Of a stretch of 64,000 nt of DNA, positions 37,143-47,501 are shown piece by piece; within the stretch, counting starts at the first letter, position 1, and every line of letters begins with the position of its first letter. The notes below the pieces were generated by a model. It saw only the letters and a program-made list of their open reading frames with translations. It did no database searches and was not told the DNA's origin. This stretch comes from Martinezella rhizogenes (lineage in GTDB: Bacteria > Pseudomonadota > Alphaproteobacteria > Rhizobiales > Rhizobiaceae), in NCBI RefSeq assembly GCF_000799715.1, contig NZ_JUHG01000016.1, positions 186,001 through 250,000 on the forward strand, given 5' to 3'. Both the position numbers and the translations under genes were made by a program.

Positions 37143-37401
37143 TATCTCGCCCCTGGCGGGCGAGAAAGTAAAAACTTGGGCTTAGATGAGGGCTTGTCCC
37201 TCGTCTAAGTCTTAGTTTTTACAAGAGAGGGGGTAGGTAGGGACGCACCCAATCTCTGAGGGGCATAATCAAGAAACGGACCCCCGCTCTTGCAATTTCA
37301 ATGGCTTAGAAATTGCACTAAGGTTTAAGACAAGCTGAACCTCCGGTGTCGCAATTCCTAAACCAGTGAAATTGCTTTCTCGCCCGCCAAGGGCGAGATA
37401 G
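37143..37401. repeat. MITE-like element with 26-bp terminal inverted repeats, complete copy
   Basis: Bounded by TATCTCGCCCCTGGCGGGCG (extended by AGAAAG) on the left and its near-exact complement on the right (one mismatch in 26). Inside, next to the left end, is a long hairpin (GTAAAAACTTGGGCTTAGAT ... AGTCTTAGTTTTTAC with CCCTC/GAGGG pairing). The right 175 bases match the truncated copy at 1241-1421. It has no coding capacity and lies between ribB and the YcaQ-type gene. Confidence 0.8.
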
Positions 37402-37436
37402 GGTTCCACATGCCCTGCGCCTTCTGCGGTTAAAAG

Positions 37437-38630
37437 CTAGCTTCCCCGCCACCCCTCCAGAAACACCACCTTCTCAACGCCCGTAAACCGCGCAACGCGC
37501 TCCAGTTCCGCCTCCAGCTTCTCCAGCCGACCGGCTGATGCCTTGACGCCCGGCTCCAGCCACAGGCGCTTGACATCCAAAGTCCCCGCCTTGCGGTCGG
37601 CCTTCATGTCGATCCGTCCAATTAGACGGTCTCCTTCCAGGAGCGGGAAGACGTAATAGCCATATTCGCGTTTCGGTTCCGGCACGAAGATTTCGATGCG
37701 GTAGAAGAAGCCGAAAAGGCGTTCGGTTCGGTTGCGATCACGCAATGTCGGATCGAAGGGGCTGAGGACACGGATGCGTGCCGGCGCTTCGGGGAAGCTG
37801 TCGAGCGTGGCCGGAAAATCGGCGAAGGCGAAGGAAGGGCGCGGCTTGCCGTCGCCCACGGGCTCGATCAGCATTTCCGTGAGTTCGTCGCGACGCGCTT
37901 CCACCCAGGCTTTCGCCTCCTGCGGCGTCACCAGAGCCCAGAAGGCGGCGATTTCGCCCGAGGTGGCGAAGCCCAGGCGCTGCAGGGCGCCGCGGCAAGC
38001 CCAGTCGACGAATTCGTCATGATCGACCTCGGGTGTATGGACATGATCCGGCAGCACGCGTTCGACCAAGTCATAGACCTTTTGGAAGTTCGTGCGGCCG
38101 GCGATGGCGAACTTGCCGGTGCGCCAGAAATATTCGAGCGCGGTCTTATTCGGATGCCAGTTCCACCAGCCGCCGGAGACGTGGTTTTCCGCCTTGATCT
38201 CACGGGCCATGATGGCGCCGTTCTTCAGCACACGCTCGTAGGTCTCCTCGAAAGCAGACTCGAACCCCTCGCCGCGCCACTTGCGCCAGCGTTCGACCAG
38301 CGCCAGCTCCTCGCGGCGGAACCGGTGTTTCCAATAGACGAAGAAGGCGCTGGGCAGGATTGAAGCGTCGTGCGTCCAGTGTTCGAACAGCGCGCCGTCC
38401 TTTTCGAGGAGTTCGGTCAGATGTTCGCGCCGATAGGTCTGATTGCGCGAAAACAGGATCTGGTGATGCGCCCGCTCGACGGTGCCGATGCTGTCGACCT
38501 GCACAAAGCCGATCTCGTGGATCAGTTGCAGCAGCCCCGCCTTGGTCAAGGCGCGGTTTGGCGGATTGGCAAGCCCCTGCTTGGCGAGAAAGACCCGGCG
38601 GGCGTCGCGATTTGAAAGCAGATTCGTCAT
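37437..38630 (-). CDS. YcaQ-family winged-helix protein (crosslink-repair DNA glycosylase-like)
   Basis: A 397-residue protein of the HTH_42/YcaQ family: RDARRVFLAKQGLA, FVQVDSIGTVERAHHQILFS, LFEHWTHDASILPSAFF, the central LGFATSGEIAAFWALVT and the late RLFGFFYRIEIFVPEPKREY. E. coli YcaQ (AlkX) unhooks DNA interstrand crosslinks and AlkZ homologues do the same; the QxD-type active-site segment appears here as QVDS. The start at 38630 (MTNLLSNRDA) is preferred over longer ones. It is divergent from bioM. Confidence 0.88.
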   Translation of the reverse strand: MTNLLSNRDARRVFLAKQGLANPPNRALTKAGLLQLIHEIGFVQVDSIGTVERAHHQILFSRNQTYRREHLTELLEKDGALFEHWTHDASILPSAFFVYWKHRFRREELALVERWRKWRGEGFESAFEETYERVLKNGAIMAREIKAENHVSGGWWNWHPNKTALEYFWRTGKFAIAGRTNFQKVYDLVERVLPDHVHTPEVDHDEFVDWACRGALQRLGFATSGEIAAFWALVTPQEAKAWVEARRDELTEMLIEPVGDGKPRPSFAFADFPATLDSFPEAPARIRVLSPFDPTLRDRNRTERLFGFFYRIEIFVPEPKREYGYYVFPLLEGDRLIGRIDMKADRKAGTLDVKRLWLEPGVKASAGRLEKLEAELERVARFTGVEKVVFLEGWRGS

Positions 38631-38692
38631 GATGCGATCATAGGCATAAATTCCCATGCTTTCAAACGGCTCTGATTTGATAATTCTCTGCG

Positions 38693-39415
38693 ATGGGCTA
38701 TAGGACCGCAACACCACCACGAAATGGGACCAGCCGCTTGGATATCCGCTTCGACAATGCCGGCGTCGATTTCGGCAAACGGGCAGCTCTTGTGCCGCTC
38801 AGCCTGACGCTGAGGGAACGGCGGATCGGCGTGATCGGGCTGAACGGTTCCGGCAAGACGACATTCGCGCGGCTGATCAACGGGCTGACCAAGCCAACGA
38901 CGGGCCGCGTCATCGTCGATGGGCTCGACACTGTCGGTGACGCCAAAGCCGTGCTCGGCAAGGTCGGCTATATCTTCCAGTCGCCGCAGAACCAGATCAT
39001 CCTGCCCATCATCCGCGACGACATCGCCTTCGGCCTCAAGGCGCGCGGGCTTGGGAAAGCCGAAATCGAGACGGCGGTTGATGGCATTCTCGACCGTTTC
39101 GGCGTGCGCCATCTGGCGGAACGGCGGGCGCATGAGCTTTCGGGCGGCGAGTTGCAGATGGCCGCCCTCTGCTCGGTGCTCGTCACCGGGCCTGATATCC
39201 TCATCCTTGACGAGCCGACCAACCAGCTTGACCTGAAAAACCGGGCGCTGGTGCAGAAAACCATCGCCGCCCTGCCGGAAAGCGTCATCGTCATCAGCCA
39301 TGACCTTCCGCTGATTGCGGATTTCGACCGCGTGCTGCTGTTCGACCAGGGCCGCCTTGTCGCAGACGCGCCGCCGGCCGAAGCCATTGCCCACTACAGG
39401 GAGCTGGCTGCCTGA
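38693..39415 (+). CDS. bioM: biotin ECF transporter ATPase BioM
   Basis: A 240-residue ABC ATPase of the energy-coupling-factor type. Walker A is GLNGSGKTT, the Q-loop is YIFQSPQNQ (the SPQNQ form is typical of ECF ATPases), the signature is ELSGGELQM, and Walker B is ILILDEPTNQLDL. It powers biotin uptake with BioN and BioY, encoded next. A TTG at 38738 is an alternative start; the ATG at 38693 adds 15 non-conserved residues. No BioR-type box was recognised upstream. Confidence 0.93.
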   Translation: MGYRTATPPRNGTSRLDIRFDNAGVDFGKRAALVPLSLTLRERRIGVIGLNGSGKTTFARLINGLTKPTTGRVIVDGLDTVGDAKAVLGKVGYIFQSPQNQIILPIIRDDIAFGLKARGLGKAEIETAVDGILDRFGVRHLAERRAHELSGGELQMAALCSVLVTGPDILILDEPTNQLDLKNRALVQKTIAALPESVIVISHDLPLIADFDRVLLFDQGRLVADAPPAEAIAHYRELAA

Positions 39416-40017
39416 TGCGGACGCTGCATGTCGATGCCGATACGTGGATGCACCGGATATCGCCACGCCTGAAGCTCGGCGTGCTGGCGGTGCTCGGCAT
39501 TGTCCTGTTCCTGATCGACTCCGTGGCACTACTCGCTCTCGCCGTTGCAATCGGCGCCCTCCTCTATTTCCGCACCGGTCTACCGGTCGGCGAAGCATTG
39601 AAACGGCTGCGGCCGATCCTTCTCTCCATCGCCGTCGTGGCGCTGTTCGGCCTGATCTTCAACCCGATTCATGTCGCTATCGTCACCGTGCTGCGACTGG
39701 TCGCGCTGGTGCTGTTCGCAGCCACAGTGACGGCGACGACATCGATCGCGGCCTTCATGGACGAGATCACGGCGCTTGCCGCGCCGCTGGAAAGGTTCGG
39801 CCTCCTCAGAGCCGCCGACATCGGGCTTGCAGTCGGCCTCGTCGTCCGCTTCGTGCCCGAAATTCTTGATCGCTACCGCGCCATCCGCGAGGCGCATGAG
39901 GCGCGCGGGATCAAGATCCGCATCGCCACGACGCTGGTGCCGCTGATCATCCTGACCTTGCGCGATGCCGATAATATCGCGGCGGCGATTGACGCCCGCG
40001 GCATTCGGCGGCATTGA
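39415..40017 (+). CDS. bioN: biotin ECF transporter T-component BioN
   Basis: A 200-residue membrane protein with about five helices and the CbiQ-family coupling motif AREAHEARGIK-like (EAHEARGIKIR), plus the shorter second motif IDARGIRRH at the C-terminus. These Ala-Arg-Gly motifs dock on the ATPase. The ATG overlaps the bioM stop by one base. The start MRTLHVDADTWMHRISPRLK is typical. Confidence 0.92.
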   Translation: MRTLHVDADTWMHRISPRLKLGVLAVLGIVLFLIDSVALLALAVAIGALLYFRTGLPVGEALKRLRPILLSIAVVALFGLIFNPIHVAIVTVLRLVALVLFAATVTATTSIAAFMDEITALAAPLERFGLLRAADIGLAVGLVVRFVPEILDRYRAIREAHEARGIKIRIATTLVPLIILTLRDADNIAAAIDARGIRRH

Positions 40018-40045
40018 ACAGAGACTGTTTTTGAATGGAGCCGCC

Positions 40046-40603
40046 ATGACGACCCGCGACCTCGTCCTCTCCGCGCTGTTTGCCGCCATCATCGTGGCGC
40101 TCGGCCTGCTGCCGCCGATCCCGATCGGCATCATTGCCGTGCCAATCACGGCGCAGTCGCTCGGCGTCATGCTGGCGGGCGTGGTGCTTGGCGCGAAACG
40201 TGGCGCGATCGCGGTGCTGATCGTCGTCGTGCTGGTCTCAATCGGCCTGCCGGTGTTGTCGGGTGGCCGTGGCGGACTTTCCGTCTTCGCAGGACCGACG
40301 GCCGGTTTCTTCGTCGGCTGGGCCTTTGCCGCCTATATCACCGGCTATCTCTCCGAACGCCTGGTAAAGACTGAGCAGACCGCCATCGTTCAGGGCATCG
40401 GCTTCTTTATCGCCTCGGTGATCGGTGGGGTCGTCGTTCTCTACGCCTTCGGCATTGCGTGGCTCGCCACCAATATTGGCTTGCCCACGGCATTTCTCGG
40501 CTCGATGGGTTTCATACCCGGCGATATCGTCAAGGCAGTGGTCGCCGCCCTCGTCGGCCGCGCCGTCATGGCCGGTTATCCGCTGCTGCCGCAGCGGACC
40601 TGA
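40046..40603 (+). CDS. bioY: biotin ECF transporter S-component BioY
   Basis: A 185-residue biotin-binding integral membrane protein with six helices: MTTRDLVLSALFAAIIVALG at the start, VPITAQSLGVMLAGVVLGAK, VSIGLPVLSGGRGGLSVFAG (the conserved BioY loop), and FIPGDIVKAVVAALVGR at the end. The ATG at 40046 follows bioN by 28 bases. With bioM and bioN it forms a complete BioMNY uptake system; no biotin synthesis genes are in the window. Confidence 0.95.
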   Translation: MTTRDLVLSALFAAIIVALGLLPPIPIGIIAVPITAQSLGVMLAGVVLGAKRGAIAVLIVVVLVSIGLPVLSGGRGGLSVFAGPTAGFFVGWAFAAYITGYLSERLVKTEQTAIVQGIGFFIASVIGGVVVLYAFGIAWLATNIGLPTAFLGSMGFIPGDIVKAVVAALVGRAVMAGYPLLPQRT

Positions 40604-40606
40604 TCC

Positions 40607-41008
40607 TCAATCAAGATATTTATAAAGCCAGTCGCGGGTGTCTTCAGGCAATGGCACTGGCTCTTGCTCCTCGCCGCGCACGGCGAGCCAGAGGATCTCC
40701 ACCTCGGCGGCCAGCTCATGGCCGGTTTCGACTGTGATCTTGAAGCCGACGGACCTGCCGCCGATCTTGCCGATCCGGACCGAAAAGCGGGCGAGATCGT
40801 CATGGCGCAGTGCTCGAAGCAGCGAGCAGGAAGCCTTGGTGGCGATGTAAGCCGGCTCGTCGTCGACCAGTGGCCGGGTCCGCCAGAAATTCGACAGCGC
40901 TGTTTCCGCCTGGGAAATGTAGGACGCTATGAACATCCGCCCATGCCTGTCGACATCGCGGGGTGGCACCCGCATCTCGACGACATCGGATCGCTCTGCA
41001 CTTGTCAT
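40607..41008 (-). CDS. acyl-CoA thioesterase, hotdog fold (4HBT family)
   Basis: A 133-residue hotdog-fold protein: MRVPPRDVDRHGRMFIASYI with the conserved Asp/His region, AETALSNFWRTRP, the central strands SVRIGKIGGRSVGFKITVET, and EVEILWLAV. YbgC/4HBT-type members hydrolyse acyl-CoA thioesters. The start MTSAERSDVVEM at 41008 is preferred to upstream in-frame starts that add Gly/Thr-rich sequence. It is convergent with bioY and ends 4 bases after it. Confidence 0.82.
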   Translation of the reverse strand: MTSAERSDVVEMRVPPRDVDRHGRMFIASYISQAETALSNFWRTRPLVDDEPAYIATKASCSLLRALRHDDLARFSVRIGKIGGRSVGFKITVETGHELAAEVEILWLAVRGEEQEPVPLPEDTRDWLYKYLD

Positions 41009-41176
41009 CACGAAAAGACCTTGGCCGGCGCTATTCGCGCCTGTTTGAAAGTTTAACACCGTGCCCCCGGAAGTAAACGGCGCGGTCCTTCCCCTCGTAC
41101 CGGTAATTGTTGACATTGCGGTGATACCGCCCATGTCCTGTAGCAGCCGTCATATCTCCTCTATAGATTGGTTTTC

Positions 41177-42118
41177 ATGAGCACACGTCTTTACGAACAT
41201 CCGATCTTTCTCGAACACATCGTTCCACCGGGCCATCCGGAGAGGCCGGACAGACTGCGGTCGCTGAATATTGCGCTCGAGCATCCGAACTTCGACCGGC
41301 TGGACCGGCGCAAGGCGCCGCTGGCGCATGAGGACATGGTGCTACTCGCCCATCCCGAGGAGCATCTGGATTTCGTCCTGCGCTCGATCCCCGACAAAGG
41401 CGACGAGGGTGAGATCAACCAGCTTGAAGCCGACACCTATGCCAGCCCGAAGACGTTGCAGGCGATCCTGCATGGCGTCGGTGCTGCGACGGCGGCGGTC
41501 GATGACGTGTTTTCAGGTGCCGCTGACAACGTCTTCGTCGCGGCCCGCCCGCCGGGCCACCATGCCGAGAAGAACAAGGCCATGGGCTTCTGTTTCTTCA
41601 ACAATGCCGCGATCGCTGCCCGCCATGCCCAGAAGGCCTATGGGGCCGAGCGTGTCGCCATCGTCGACTGGGACGTGCATCACGGCAACGGCACGCAGGA
41701 TATCTTCTGGGACGATCCGTCCGTGCTCTTCTGTTCCACCCACCAGATGCCGCTCTATCCCGGCACCGGCAAGAAGGATGACCGTGGCGCGCATAACACC
41801 ATCGTCAATGCGCCGCTCTCGCCCAACACCGGCAGCGATCATTTTCGCGAGGCGTTCAAATCGCGCGTGCTGCCAGCGCTTGACGACTTCCGCCCAGACC
41901 TCATCATTATTTCCGCCGGCTTCGATGCCCATCACCGCGATCCGCTGGCGCAACTGAACCTCACCGGCGAGGATTTCGACTGGGCGACCGGGCGGATTCT
42001 GGAGGCCGCCGACCGCAGTGCCAAGAACCGGGTCGTCAGCCTGCTCGAAGGCGGCTATGATCTAGAAGGTCTGGCCGAATCGGCCGGGCTGCATATTCTG
42101 CGCATGATGAAGGGTTGA
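41177..42118 (+). CDS. histone deacetylase family protein (acetoin utilisation/acetylpolyamine amidohydrolase-like)
   Basis: A 313-residue zinc-dependent deacetylase-fold protein. Active-site segments are [51 protein letters not shown] and the C-terminal [13 protein letters not shown]. Bacterial relatives deacetylate polyamines, acetoin-pathway or acetylated proteins; the substrate is unknown here. The ATG at 41177 is chosen over a TTG three codons upstream. Its stop codon abuts the xseB start, so the two are probably coupled. Confidence 0.93.
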   Translation: MSTRLYEHPIFLEHIVPPGHPERPDRLRSLNIALEHPNFDRLDRRKAPLAHEDMVLLAHPEEHLDFVLRSIPDKGDEGEINQLEADTYASPKTLQAILHGVGAATAAVDDVFSGAADNVFVAARPPGHHAEKNKAMGFCFFNNAAIAARHAQKAYGAERVAIVDWDVHHGNGTQDIFWDDPSVLFCSTHQMPLYPGTGKKDDRGAHNTIVNAPLSPNTGSDHFREAFKSRVLPALDDFRPDLIIISAGFDAHHRDPLAQLNLTGEDFDWATGRILEAADRSAKNRVVSLLEGGYDLEGLAESAGLHILRMMKG

Positions 42119-42120
42119 CG

Positions 42121-42372
42121 ATGAGCGAAAGCGCCAAGGTGGATGTATCCGACTATTCCTTTGAAAAGGCTGTAGCGGAGCTCGAAAGCATCGTTGCGCG
42201 GCTGGAACGCGGCGACGTGGCACTGGACGAATCCATCGCCATCTACGAGCGCGGCGAAGCGCTGAAGAAGCATTGCGAGACCCTGCTTTCGGCGGCGGAA
42301 AACCGGATCGAAAAGATCAGGCTCGACCGCGCCGGCAAGCCGCAAGGCACGGAGCCGCTGGACGGGCAGTGA
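42121..42372 (+). CDS. xseB: exodeoxyribonuclease VII small subunit
   Basis: An 83-residue helical protein: [40 protein letters not shown], the XseB family signature. It forms the ssDNA exonuclease VII with XseA, which is not in this window. The ATG at 42121 is chosen over a TTG six bases upstream; GAAGGG lies just before. It is co-transcribed with the deacetylase gene. Confidence 0.95.
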   Translation: MSESAKVDVSDYSFEKAVAELESIVARLERGDVALDESIAIYERGEALKKHCETLLSAAENRIEKIRLDRAGKPQGTEPLDGQ

Positions 42373-42446
42373 GCCGGAGCGTGGGAAAGTTTGAGTTTCC
42401 CGCCTATTCCCGGTAGGTTGCGCTTCAACCGAATGGAGCGCTCATC

Positions 42447-43370
42447 ATGTCCTTCTTTCCCGGAAAAGATCCGCAGCCCGGCGACGCCTTTGCCTGCGAC
42501 GCGATCGAGCATCTGATCATTCCGCGCACCAGTGACATCGGCGGCTTTTCCGTGCGGCGCGCGCTTCCGAGCAGCCGGCGTCGACTTGTAGGGCCGTTCA
42601 TCTTTTTCGACCGCATGGGACCGGCGGTGCTGCGGCCCGGCGAGGCGCTCGATGTCCGGCCGCATCCGCATATCGGGCTCTCCACCGTGACCTATCTCTT
42701 CGATGGTGAGATCCGCCACATGGACAGCCTCGGCACGGAAAAGGTCATCCGCCCCGGCGATATCAACCTGATGACGGCCGGGCGCGGCATCGTGCATTCG
42801 GAGCGCACGCCGGACAATCTGCGCGGTCATCCGCTGGCCATGTCCGGCCTCCAGACCTGGCTGGCGCTTCCAGACGACAAGGAAGAGATCGATCCGGCCT
42901 TCGCCCACACCGAAAAGACCGACCTGCCGCTGATCAGCGACGGCGGCGCGACCGGGCGGGTGGTGATCGGCAGTTTCGAGGGCGTGACCTCGCCCGTGAA
43001 GGTCTTTTCCGACACGCTGTATGTCGATCTTCAGCTCCGACCCGGCGCGAAGTTTCCTTTTGGGGCAGCGCATGAGGAGCGCGCGGTCTATATTCTCTCC
43101 GGCTCGCTCGTCGTCGCCGGCGATCGTTTCGAGCAGGATCAACTCCTGGTATTTCGCCCCGGCGACGCCATAACCCTGGAAGCGGCCGAAAAAGACTGTC
43201 ATTTGATGCTTTTTGGTGGTGCGGCGCTCAATTCGAAGCGCTATATCTGGTGGAATTTCGTATCGTCTTCCAAGGAGCGCATCGAAAAGGCAAAGGAAGA
43301 ATGGCGCACCGGCCGTTTCGATATCGTACCGGGAGACGAGGAAGAGTTCATTCCCTTGCCGGAGAGCTAA
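42447..43370 (+). CDS. pirin family protein
   Basis: A 307-residue bicupin. The N-terminal cupin carries the pirin metal-site region PHPHIGLSTVTYLFDGEI and INLMTAGRGIVHSER. The C-terminal cupin has VYILSGSLVVAGD. Some bacterial pirins are quercetinases or bind regulators; nothing here decides between these. It lies between xseB and dxs. Confidence 0.93.
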   Translation: MSFFPGKDPQPGDAFACDAIEHLIIPRTSDIGGFSVRRALPSSRRRLVGPFIFFDRMGPAVLRPGEALDVRPHPHIGLSTVTYLFDGEIRHMDSLGTEKVIRPGDINLMTAGRGIVHSERTPDNLRGHPLAMSGLQTWLALPDDKEEIDPAFAHTEKTDLPLISDGGATGRVVIGSFEGVTSPVKVFSDTLYVDLQLRPGAKFPFGAAHEERAVYILSGSLVVAGDRFEQDQLLVFRPGDAITLEAAEKDCHLMLFGGAALNSKRYIWWNFVSSSKERIEKAKEEWRTGRFDIVPGDEEEFIPLPES

Positions 43371-43495
43371 CGGGTTCATAACAGTGCCAAATGTTTCTTG
43401 TTCGGCCACTCCTTGAATTCGTCGGCTTTTGTCGCAATTTGTTTTGACGCAAAGGCGGGCCGCCGCCCAAGAATAGCAAGAAAGAGGCTCCAGCC

Positions 43496-45412
43496 TTGAC
43501 ACACATGCCAGAGACGCCCCTGCTGGATCAGGTCCATTATCCCTCCGACCTGCGAAAGCTGGAGGACCGGGATTTGCCGCAACTCGCCCGCGAAGTCCGA
43601 GACGAGATGATCGATGCGGTATCGCGCACGGGCGGACATCTCGGCGCCGGCCTCGGCGTCGTCGAACTGACCATCGCCATCCACAATGTCTTCGACACGC
43701 CGAACGATCGCCTGATCTTCGACGTCGGTCATCAATGTTATCCGCACAAGATCCTGACCGGCCGGCGCGACCGTATCCGCACGCTGCGCCAGGAGGGCGG
43801 ACTGTCCGGCTTCACCCGCCGGGCCGAGAGTGAATACGATCCCTTCGGCGCGGCCCATTCGTCCACGTCGATTTCCGCCGGTCTCGGCATGGCGGTCGCC
43901 GCCGATCTCGATAAGACCGATCGCCGCGTCATTGCCGTTATCGGCGACGGCGCGATGTCGGCCGGCATGGCCTATGAGGCGCTCAACAATGCCGGTGCGC
44001 TCGACGCCCGGCTGATCGTCATCCTCAACGACAACGACATGTCGATTGCGCCGCCGACAGGCGCCATGAGCGCCTATCTGGCGCGCCTCGCCTCCGGCCG
44101 CACCTATATGGGCTTCCGCGATCTCGGCAAGAAGCTGACCGCCTATCTCGGCAAGAATGTCGACCGCGCGATCACCCGCGCCGTCGAACATGCGCGGGGC
44201 TATGTCACCGGCGGGACGATGTTCGAGGAGATGGGTTTCTACCATATCGGCCCGATCGACGGTCACTCCTTCGAGCATCTGCTGCCGGTCCTGCGCAACG
44301 TCCGCGACAATGCACAAGGTCCGGTGCTGATCCACGTCGTCACGCAGAAGGGCAAGGGCTATGCCCCGGCCGAAGCAGCGGCGGACAAGTATCACGGCGT
44401 CAACAAGTTCGATGTCATCACCGGCGCGCAGGCCAAGGTGAAGCCGAATGCGCCGAGCTACACCAGCGTCTTCGCCGACGCCCTGGTGCAGGAAGCGACG
44501 TTCGACGACAAGATCGTCGGCATCACCGCCGCTATGCCGAGCGGCACCGGTCTCGACAAGCTGCAGGAAGTCTTCCCCAAGCGCTGTTTCGACGTCGGCA
44601 TCGCTGAGCAGCATGCCGTCACTTTCGCCGCCGGTCTGGCCGCCGAGGGCTTCAAGCCCTTCGCCGCGCTCTATTCGACCTTCCTGCAGCGCGCCTATGA
44701 CCAGGTCGTGCATGATGTGGCGATCCAGGGCCTGCCGGTCCGTTTCCCGATCGATCGCGCCGGTTTCGTCGGCGCCGACGGGCCGACCCATGCCGGTTCC
44801 TTCGACACGACTTTCCTCGCTACCCTGCCCGGCTTCGTCGTCATGGCGGCCGCAGACGAGGCGGAGCTGAAACATATGGTGCGTACGGCCGCAGCCTATG
44901 ATCTCGGCCCGATCTCCTTCCGCTATCCGCGTGGCGAAGGCGTTGGCATCGACATGCCGGAACGAGGCCAGATTCTCGAGATCGGCAAGGGCCGTATCGT
45001 CAAACAGGGCTCGAAAGTGGCGCTGCTGTCCTTCGGCACGCGTCTCGCCGACAGTCTCGCCGCCGCCGAAGACCTCGATGCAGCCGGCCTGCCGACCACC
45101 GTCGCCGACGCCCGTTTCGCCAAGCCGCTCGACCACGATCTCATTCGCCAGCTCGCCAGCCACCATGAGGTGTTGATCACCATCGAGGAGGGCTCCGTCG
45201 GCGGCTTCGGCAGCCAGGTCATGCAATTCCTCGCCAGCGAGGGCCTGCTCGACAACGGCCTGAAGATCCGCACGCTGGTCATGCCCGATATCTGGGTGGA
45301 ACAGGCCAAGCCCGAAGTCATGAACGCCCTGGCCGGCCTCGACCGGGCCGGCATTGTCCAGACGGTGTTCAAGGCGCTGGGTCGCAGCCGAATTGTCGGG
45401 GCGGCTGGGTAG
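43496..45412 (+). CDS. dxs: 1-deoxy-D-xylulose-5-phosphate synthase
   Basis: A 638-residue thiamine-diphosphate enzyme, the first step of the MEP pathway (pyruvate plus glyceraldehyde 3-phosphate). The TPP/Mg motif is [20 protein letters not shown]; the transketolase-like pyrimidine domain has [18 protein letters not shown]. The start is TTG at 43496, giving the family length; an ATG three codons later is an alternative. Large minus-strand frames over this gene are shadows. It supplies precursors for IspH, also in this window. Confidence 0.97.
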   Translation: MTHMPETPLLDQVHYPSDLRKLEDRDLPQLAREVRDEMIDAVSRTGGHLGAGLGVVELTIAIHNVFDTPNDRLIFDVGHQCYPHKILTGRRDRIRTLRQEGGLSGFTRRAESEYDPFGAAHSSTSISAGLGMAVAADLDKTDRRVIAVIGDGAMSAGMAYEALNNAGALDARLIVILNDNDMSIAPPTGAMSAYLARLASGRTYMGFRDLGKKLTAYLGKNVDRAITRAVEHARGYVTGGTMFEEMGFYHIGPIDGHSFEHLLPVLRNVRDNAQGPVLIHVVTQKGKGYAPAEAAADKYHGVNKFDVITGAQAKVKPNAPSYTSVFADALVQEATFDDKIVGITAAMPSGTGLDKLQEVFPKRCFDVGIAEQHAVTFAAGLAAEGFKPFAALYSTFLQRAYDQVVHDVAIQGLPVRFPIDRAGFVGADGPTHAGSFDTTFLATLPGFVVMAAADEAELKHMVRTAAAYDLGPISFRYPRGEGVGIDMPERGQILEIGKGRIVKQGSKVALLSFGTRLADSLAAAEDLDAAGLPTTVADARFAKPLDHDLIRQLASHHEVLITIEEGSVGGFGSQVMQFLASEGLLDNGLKIRTLVMPDIWVEQAKPEVMNALAGLDRAGIVQTVFKALGRSRIVGAAG

Positions 45413-45416
45413 GTTT

Positions 45417-45556
45417 ACCTCCCCCTTGATGGGGGAGGTCGCCACAAAACGGCGGGTGGGGGTGATCTCTCGCGAAATGGAGTGAGACTACGGCGTATGC
45501 CGTCGTCACCCCGCCCCGGCACTGCATGCCGACCCTCCCCATCAAGGGGAGGGTTA
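45417..45556. repeat. paired hairpin intergenic element (RIME-like)
   Basis: Outer blocks CCTCCCCCTTGATGGGGGAG and its relative CCCTCCCCATCAAGGGGAGG form two self-complementary hairpins that can also pair with each other, with further palindromes between (CACCCCGCC, GGCGGGTGGGGGTG). It sits between convergent dxs and the chemoreceptor gene and may end both transcripts. Confidence 0.75.
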
Positions 45557-45560
45557 TAAA

Positions 45561-47501
45561 TCAGAACTCTTCCCACTCATCCTGAACAGCCGCGGCGGCC
45601 GTTGCCTTTCCGCCGAAGGCCTTGGCGACCGTGCGGCCAAGAGCCCTTGCCGGCGATACGGCGGGTTTTGAGCGCGCGGTTGCCGCCGCCGGTCGGGCAG
45701 GCGCCGCCCGCGATACGTCGCTCAGTCTGAACTGATGCAGCAGATCGTTCAACGCCGCCGCCTCGCGGGCGAGCGCATGGCTGGCCGCCGTCTGCTCCTC
45801 GACCATGGCGGCGTTCTGCTGCGTGCCCTGGTCCATGTTGTTGACGGCGGTGTTGATCTCCTGCAGACCAATCGACTGTTCACGGGTGGCCGTGACGATC
45901 GCGCCGACGTGGCGATTGATCTCCTGTACTTCGGAGACGATCAGCTCCAGCGCCTTGCCGGTCTCGCCGACCAGGGAGACGCCGGTATTGACCTGATCGC
46001 TCGAGGTGGTGATCAGCGCCTTGATCTCCTTGGCGGCGTTGGCGGAGCGCTGCGCCAGCTCGCGGACTTCCTGGGCGACGACGGCAAAACCCTTGCCGGC
46101 ATCGCCGGCACGGGCAGCCTCGACGCCAGCATTCAGCGCCAGCAGGTTCGTCTGGAAGGCGATGTCGTCGATGACGCTGATGATGTTGCTGATCTCGCCC
46201 GAGGACTTTTCGATCTGCTGCATGGCGGAAACGGCCTTGCGTACCACGTCTCCGGACTTCTCGGCGCCCAACCGCGCACGTTCGACCAGATGGCCAACAT
46301 CCTCGGCGCGCTTGGCCGAATCGCGAACGGTCGTCGTTACCTGCTCGAGGGCGGCGGCGGTTTCTTCGACGGCAGCGGCCTGCTGCTCGGTGCGGCGGGC
46401 AAGGTCATCGGCCGCCGAACGGATCTCGCCAGCGCCGGCATTGATCGCCGATGCATTGCTGCCAACCGACTGCAGGGCCGCTTCCAGCTTCTCGACGGCA
46501 TTGTTGAAGTCGGCACGGACGCTGTCGAACTGCGGCGCGAAGGCGCGGTCCAGACGTGCCGCGATATCGCCGCCGGCAAGTCCGGCGAGTCCATTGGCCA
46601 AGGCGTCCATGGCAAAGCGGATTTCACCGTCTTCGCGCGCCTTCTGCTCGTCGGTCATCTGGCGCTGGCGCTCGGCATCGCCGCGCATGCGCTCGGTCTC
46701 GCCGGCAAGACGCAGCTTCTCGATCGCCGCTTCCTTGAAGACGAGGACGGCACCGGCCATGCGGCCGACTTCGTCACCGCGACCCACGGCCGGAACGTCG
46801 ATATCGTGTTCGCCACCGGCAAGCCGGTCCATGGCGACGGTCATGCCGACGATCGGGCGAACGATGGTACGGGCGAGCAACCAGGCCAGCACGGCGGCGG
46901 CCAGCGAAGCAACGATGCTGCCGACGAGCAGCGTCAGGCGCAAGTCGGCATTGGCGTCGTCCTGCGTGGCCGTCAACTCGCTGGCCTTGGCGCGCGCCGC
47001 CTGCTTGATCTTGGCTGCGGCCTCGCGGAAGCCGTCAAGCTGACCCTTGGTCTCGTTCTGGCCGATCTTGACGATCTGGTCGAGCGGCATCTCGGTTTCC
47101 TTGCGGGCCTTCGACTGCGGCTCGGCAAGCTGATGGAAATAGACATCAGCGGCTTTCCGCATGCTGTCGATTGACAGTAGCAGGTCCGGCGCATCGGCCG
47201 CCGCCACCTTGGCCGCGTCGATGCTCTTCAGCATACGGTCACGATTTTCGAAAATGCCGCCATAGGTACTGTCGCTGCGCAACAACAGGAAGCCGCGCAG
47301 GTTGACGGCCTGTTCCAGCATGGCCTGAAGCGAATCGTCGATCAGGCTCACGAGCTGCTGCGACCTAGCCTGTTCGTCGGCAGCCCCGGCGGATACTTCT
47401 TCCTTGGTGTAAACGAATGCACAAACACCAGCAAAAATAGCAATAAGAGCAGCAAAAGTGATGGCAAGCTTGCCATTCAAAGAAAGATTTTTCGCAAACA
47501 T
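45561..47501 (-). CDS. methyl-accepting chemotaxis protein
   Basis: A 646-residue chemoreceptor with TM1 (residues ~12-31), a periplasmic four-helix-type sensor region, TM2 (~187-210, [20 protein letters not shown]), a HAMP domain ([20 protein letters not shown]), and a signalling domain with [20 protein letters not shown], the CheA/CheW-binding hairpin. The C-terminus ends in DEWEEF, fitting the xWxxF-type CheR/CheB docking pentapeptide. AGGAGGCG precedes the ATG. The ligand is unknown. No che genes are nearby. Confidence 0.95.
   Translation of the reverse strand: MFAKNLSLNGKLAITFAALIAIFAGVCAFVYTKEEVSAGAADEQARSQQLVSLIDDSLQAMLEQAVNLRGFLLLRSDSTYGGIFENRDRMLKSIDAAKVAAADAPDLLLSIDSMRKAADVYFHQLAEPQSKARKETEMPLDQIVKIGQNETKGQLDGFREAAAKIKQAARAKASELTATQDDANADLRLTLLVGSIVASLAAAVLAWLLARTIVRPIVGMTVAMDRLAGGEHDIDVPAVGRGDEVGRMAGAVLVFKEAAIEKLRLAGETERMRGDAERQRQMTDEQKAREDGEIRFAMDALANGLAGLAGGDIAARLDRAFAPQFDSVRADFNNAVEKLEAALQSVGSNASAINAGAGEIRSAADDLARRTEQQAAAVEETAAALEQVTTTVRDSAKRAEDVGHLVERARLGAEKSGDVVRKAVSAMQQIEKSSGEISNIISVIDDIAFQTNLLALNAGVEAARAGDAGKGFAVVAQEVRELAQRSANAAKEIKALITTSSDQVNTGVSLVGETGKALELIVSEVQEINRHVGAIVTATREQSIGLQEINTAVNNMDQGTQQNAAMVEEQTAASHALAREAAALNDLLHQFRLSDVSRAAPARPAAATARSKPAVSPARALGRTVAKAFGGKATAAAAVQDEWEEF

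Noticed and set aside
38631-38692. BioR operator in front of bioM
   Set aside because: No TTATCTATAA-type palindrome was found in the gap, so no regulatory call is made.
43376-45445. 689-residue minus-strand frame opposite dxs
   Set aside because: Exact antisense of dxs, whose sequence is unmistakable; the frame has no recognisable domain.
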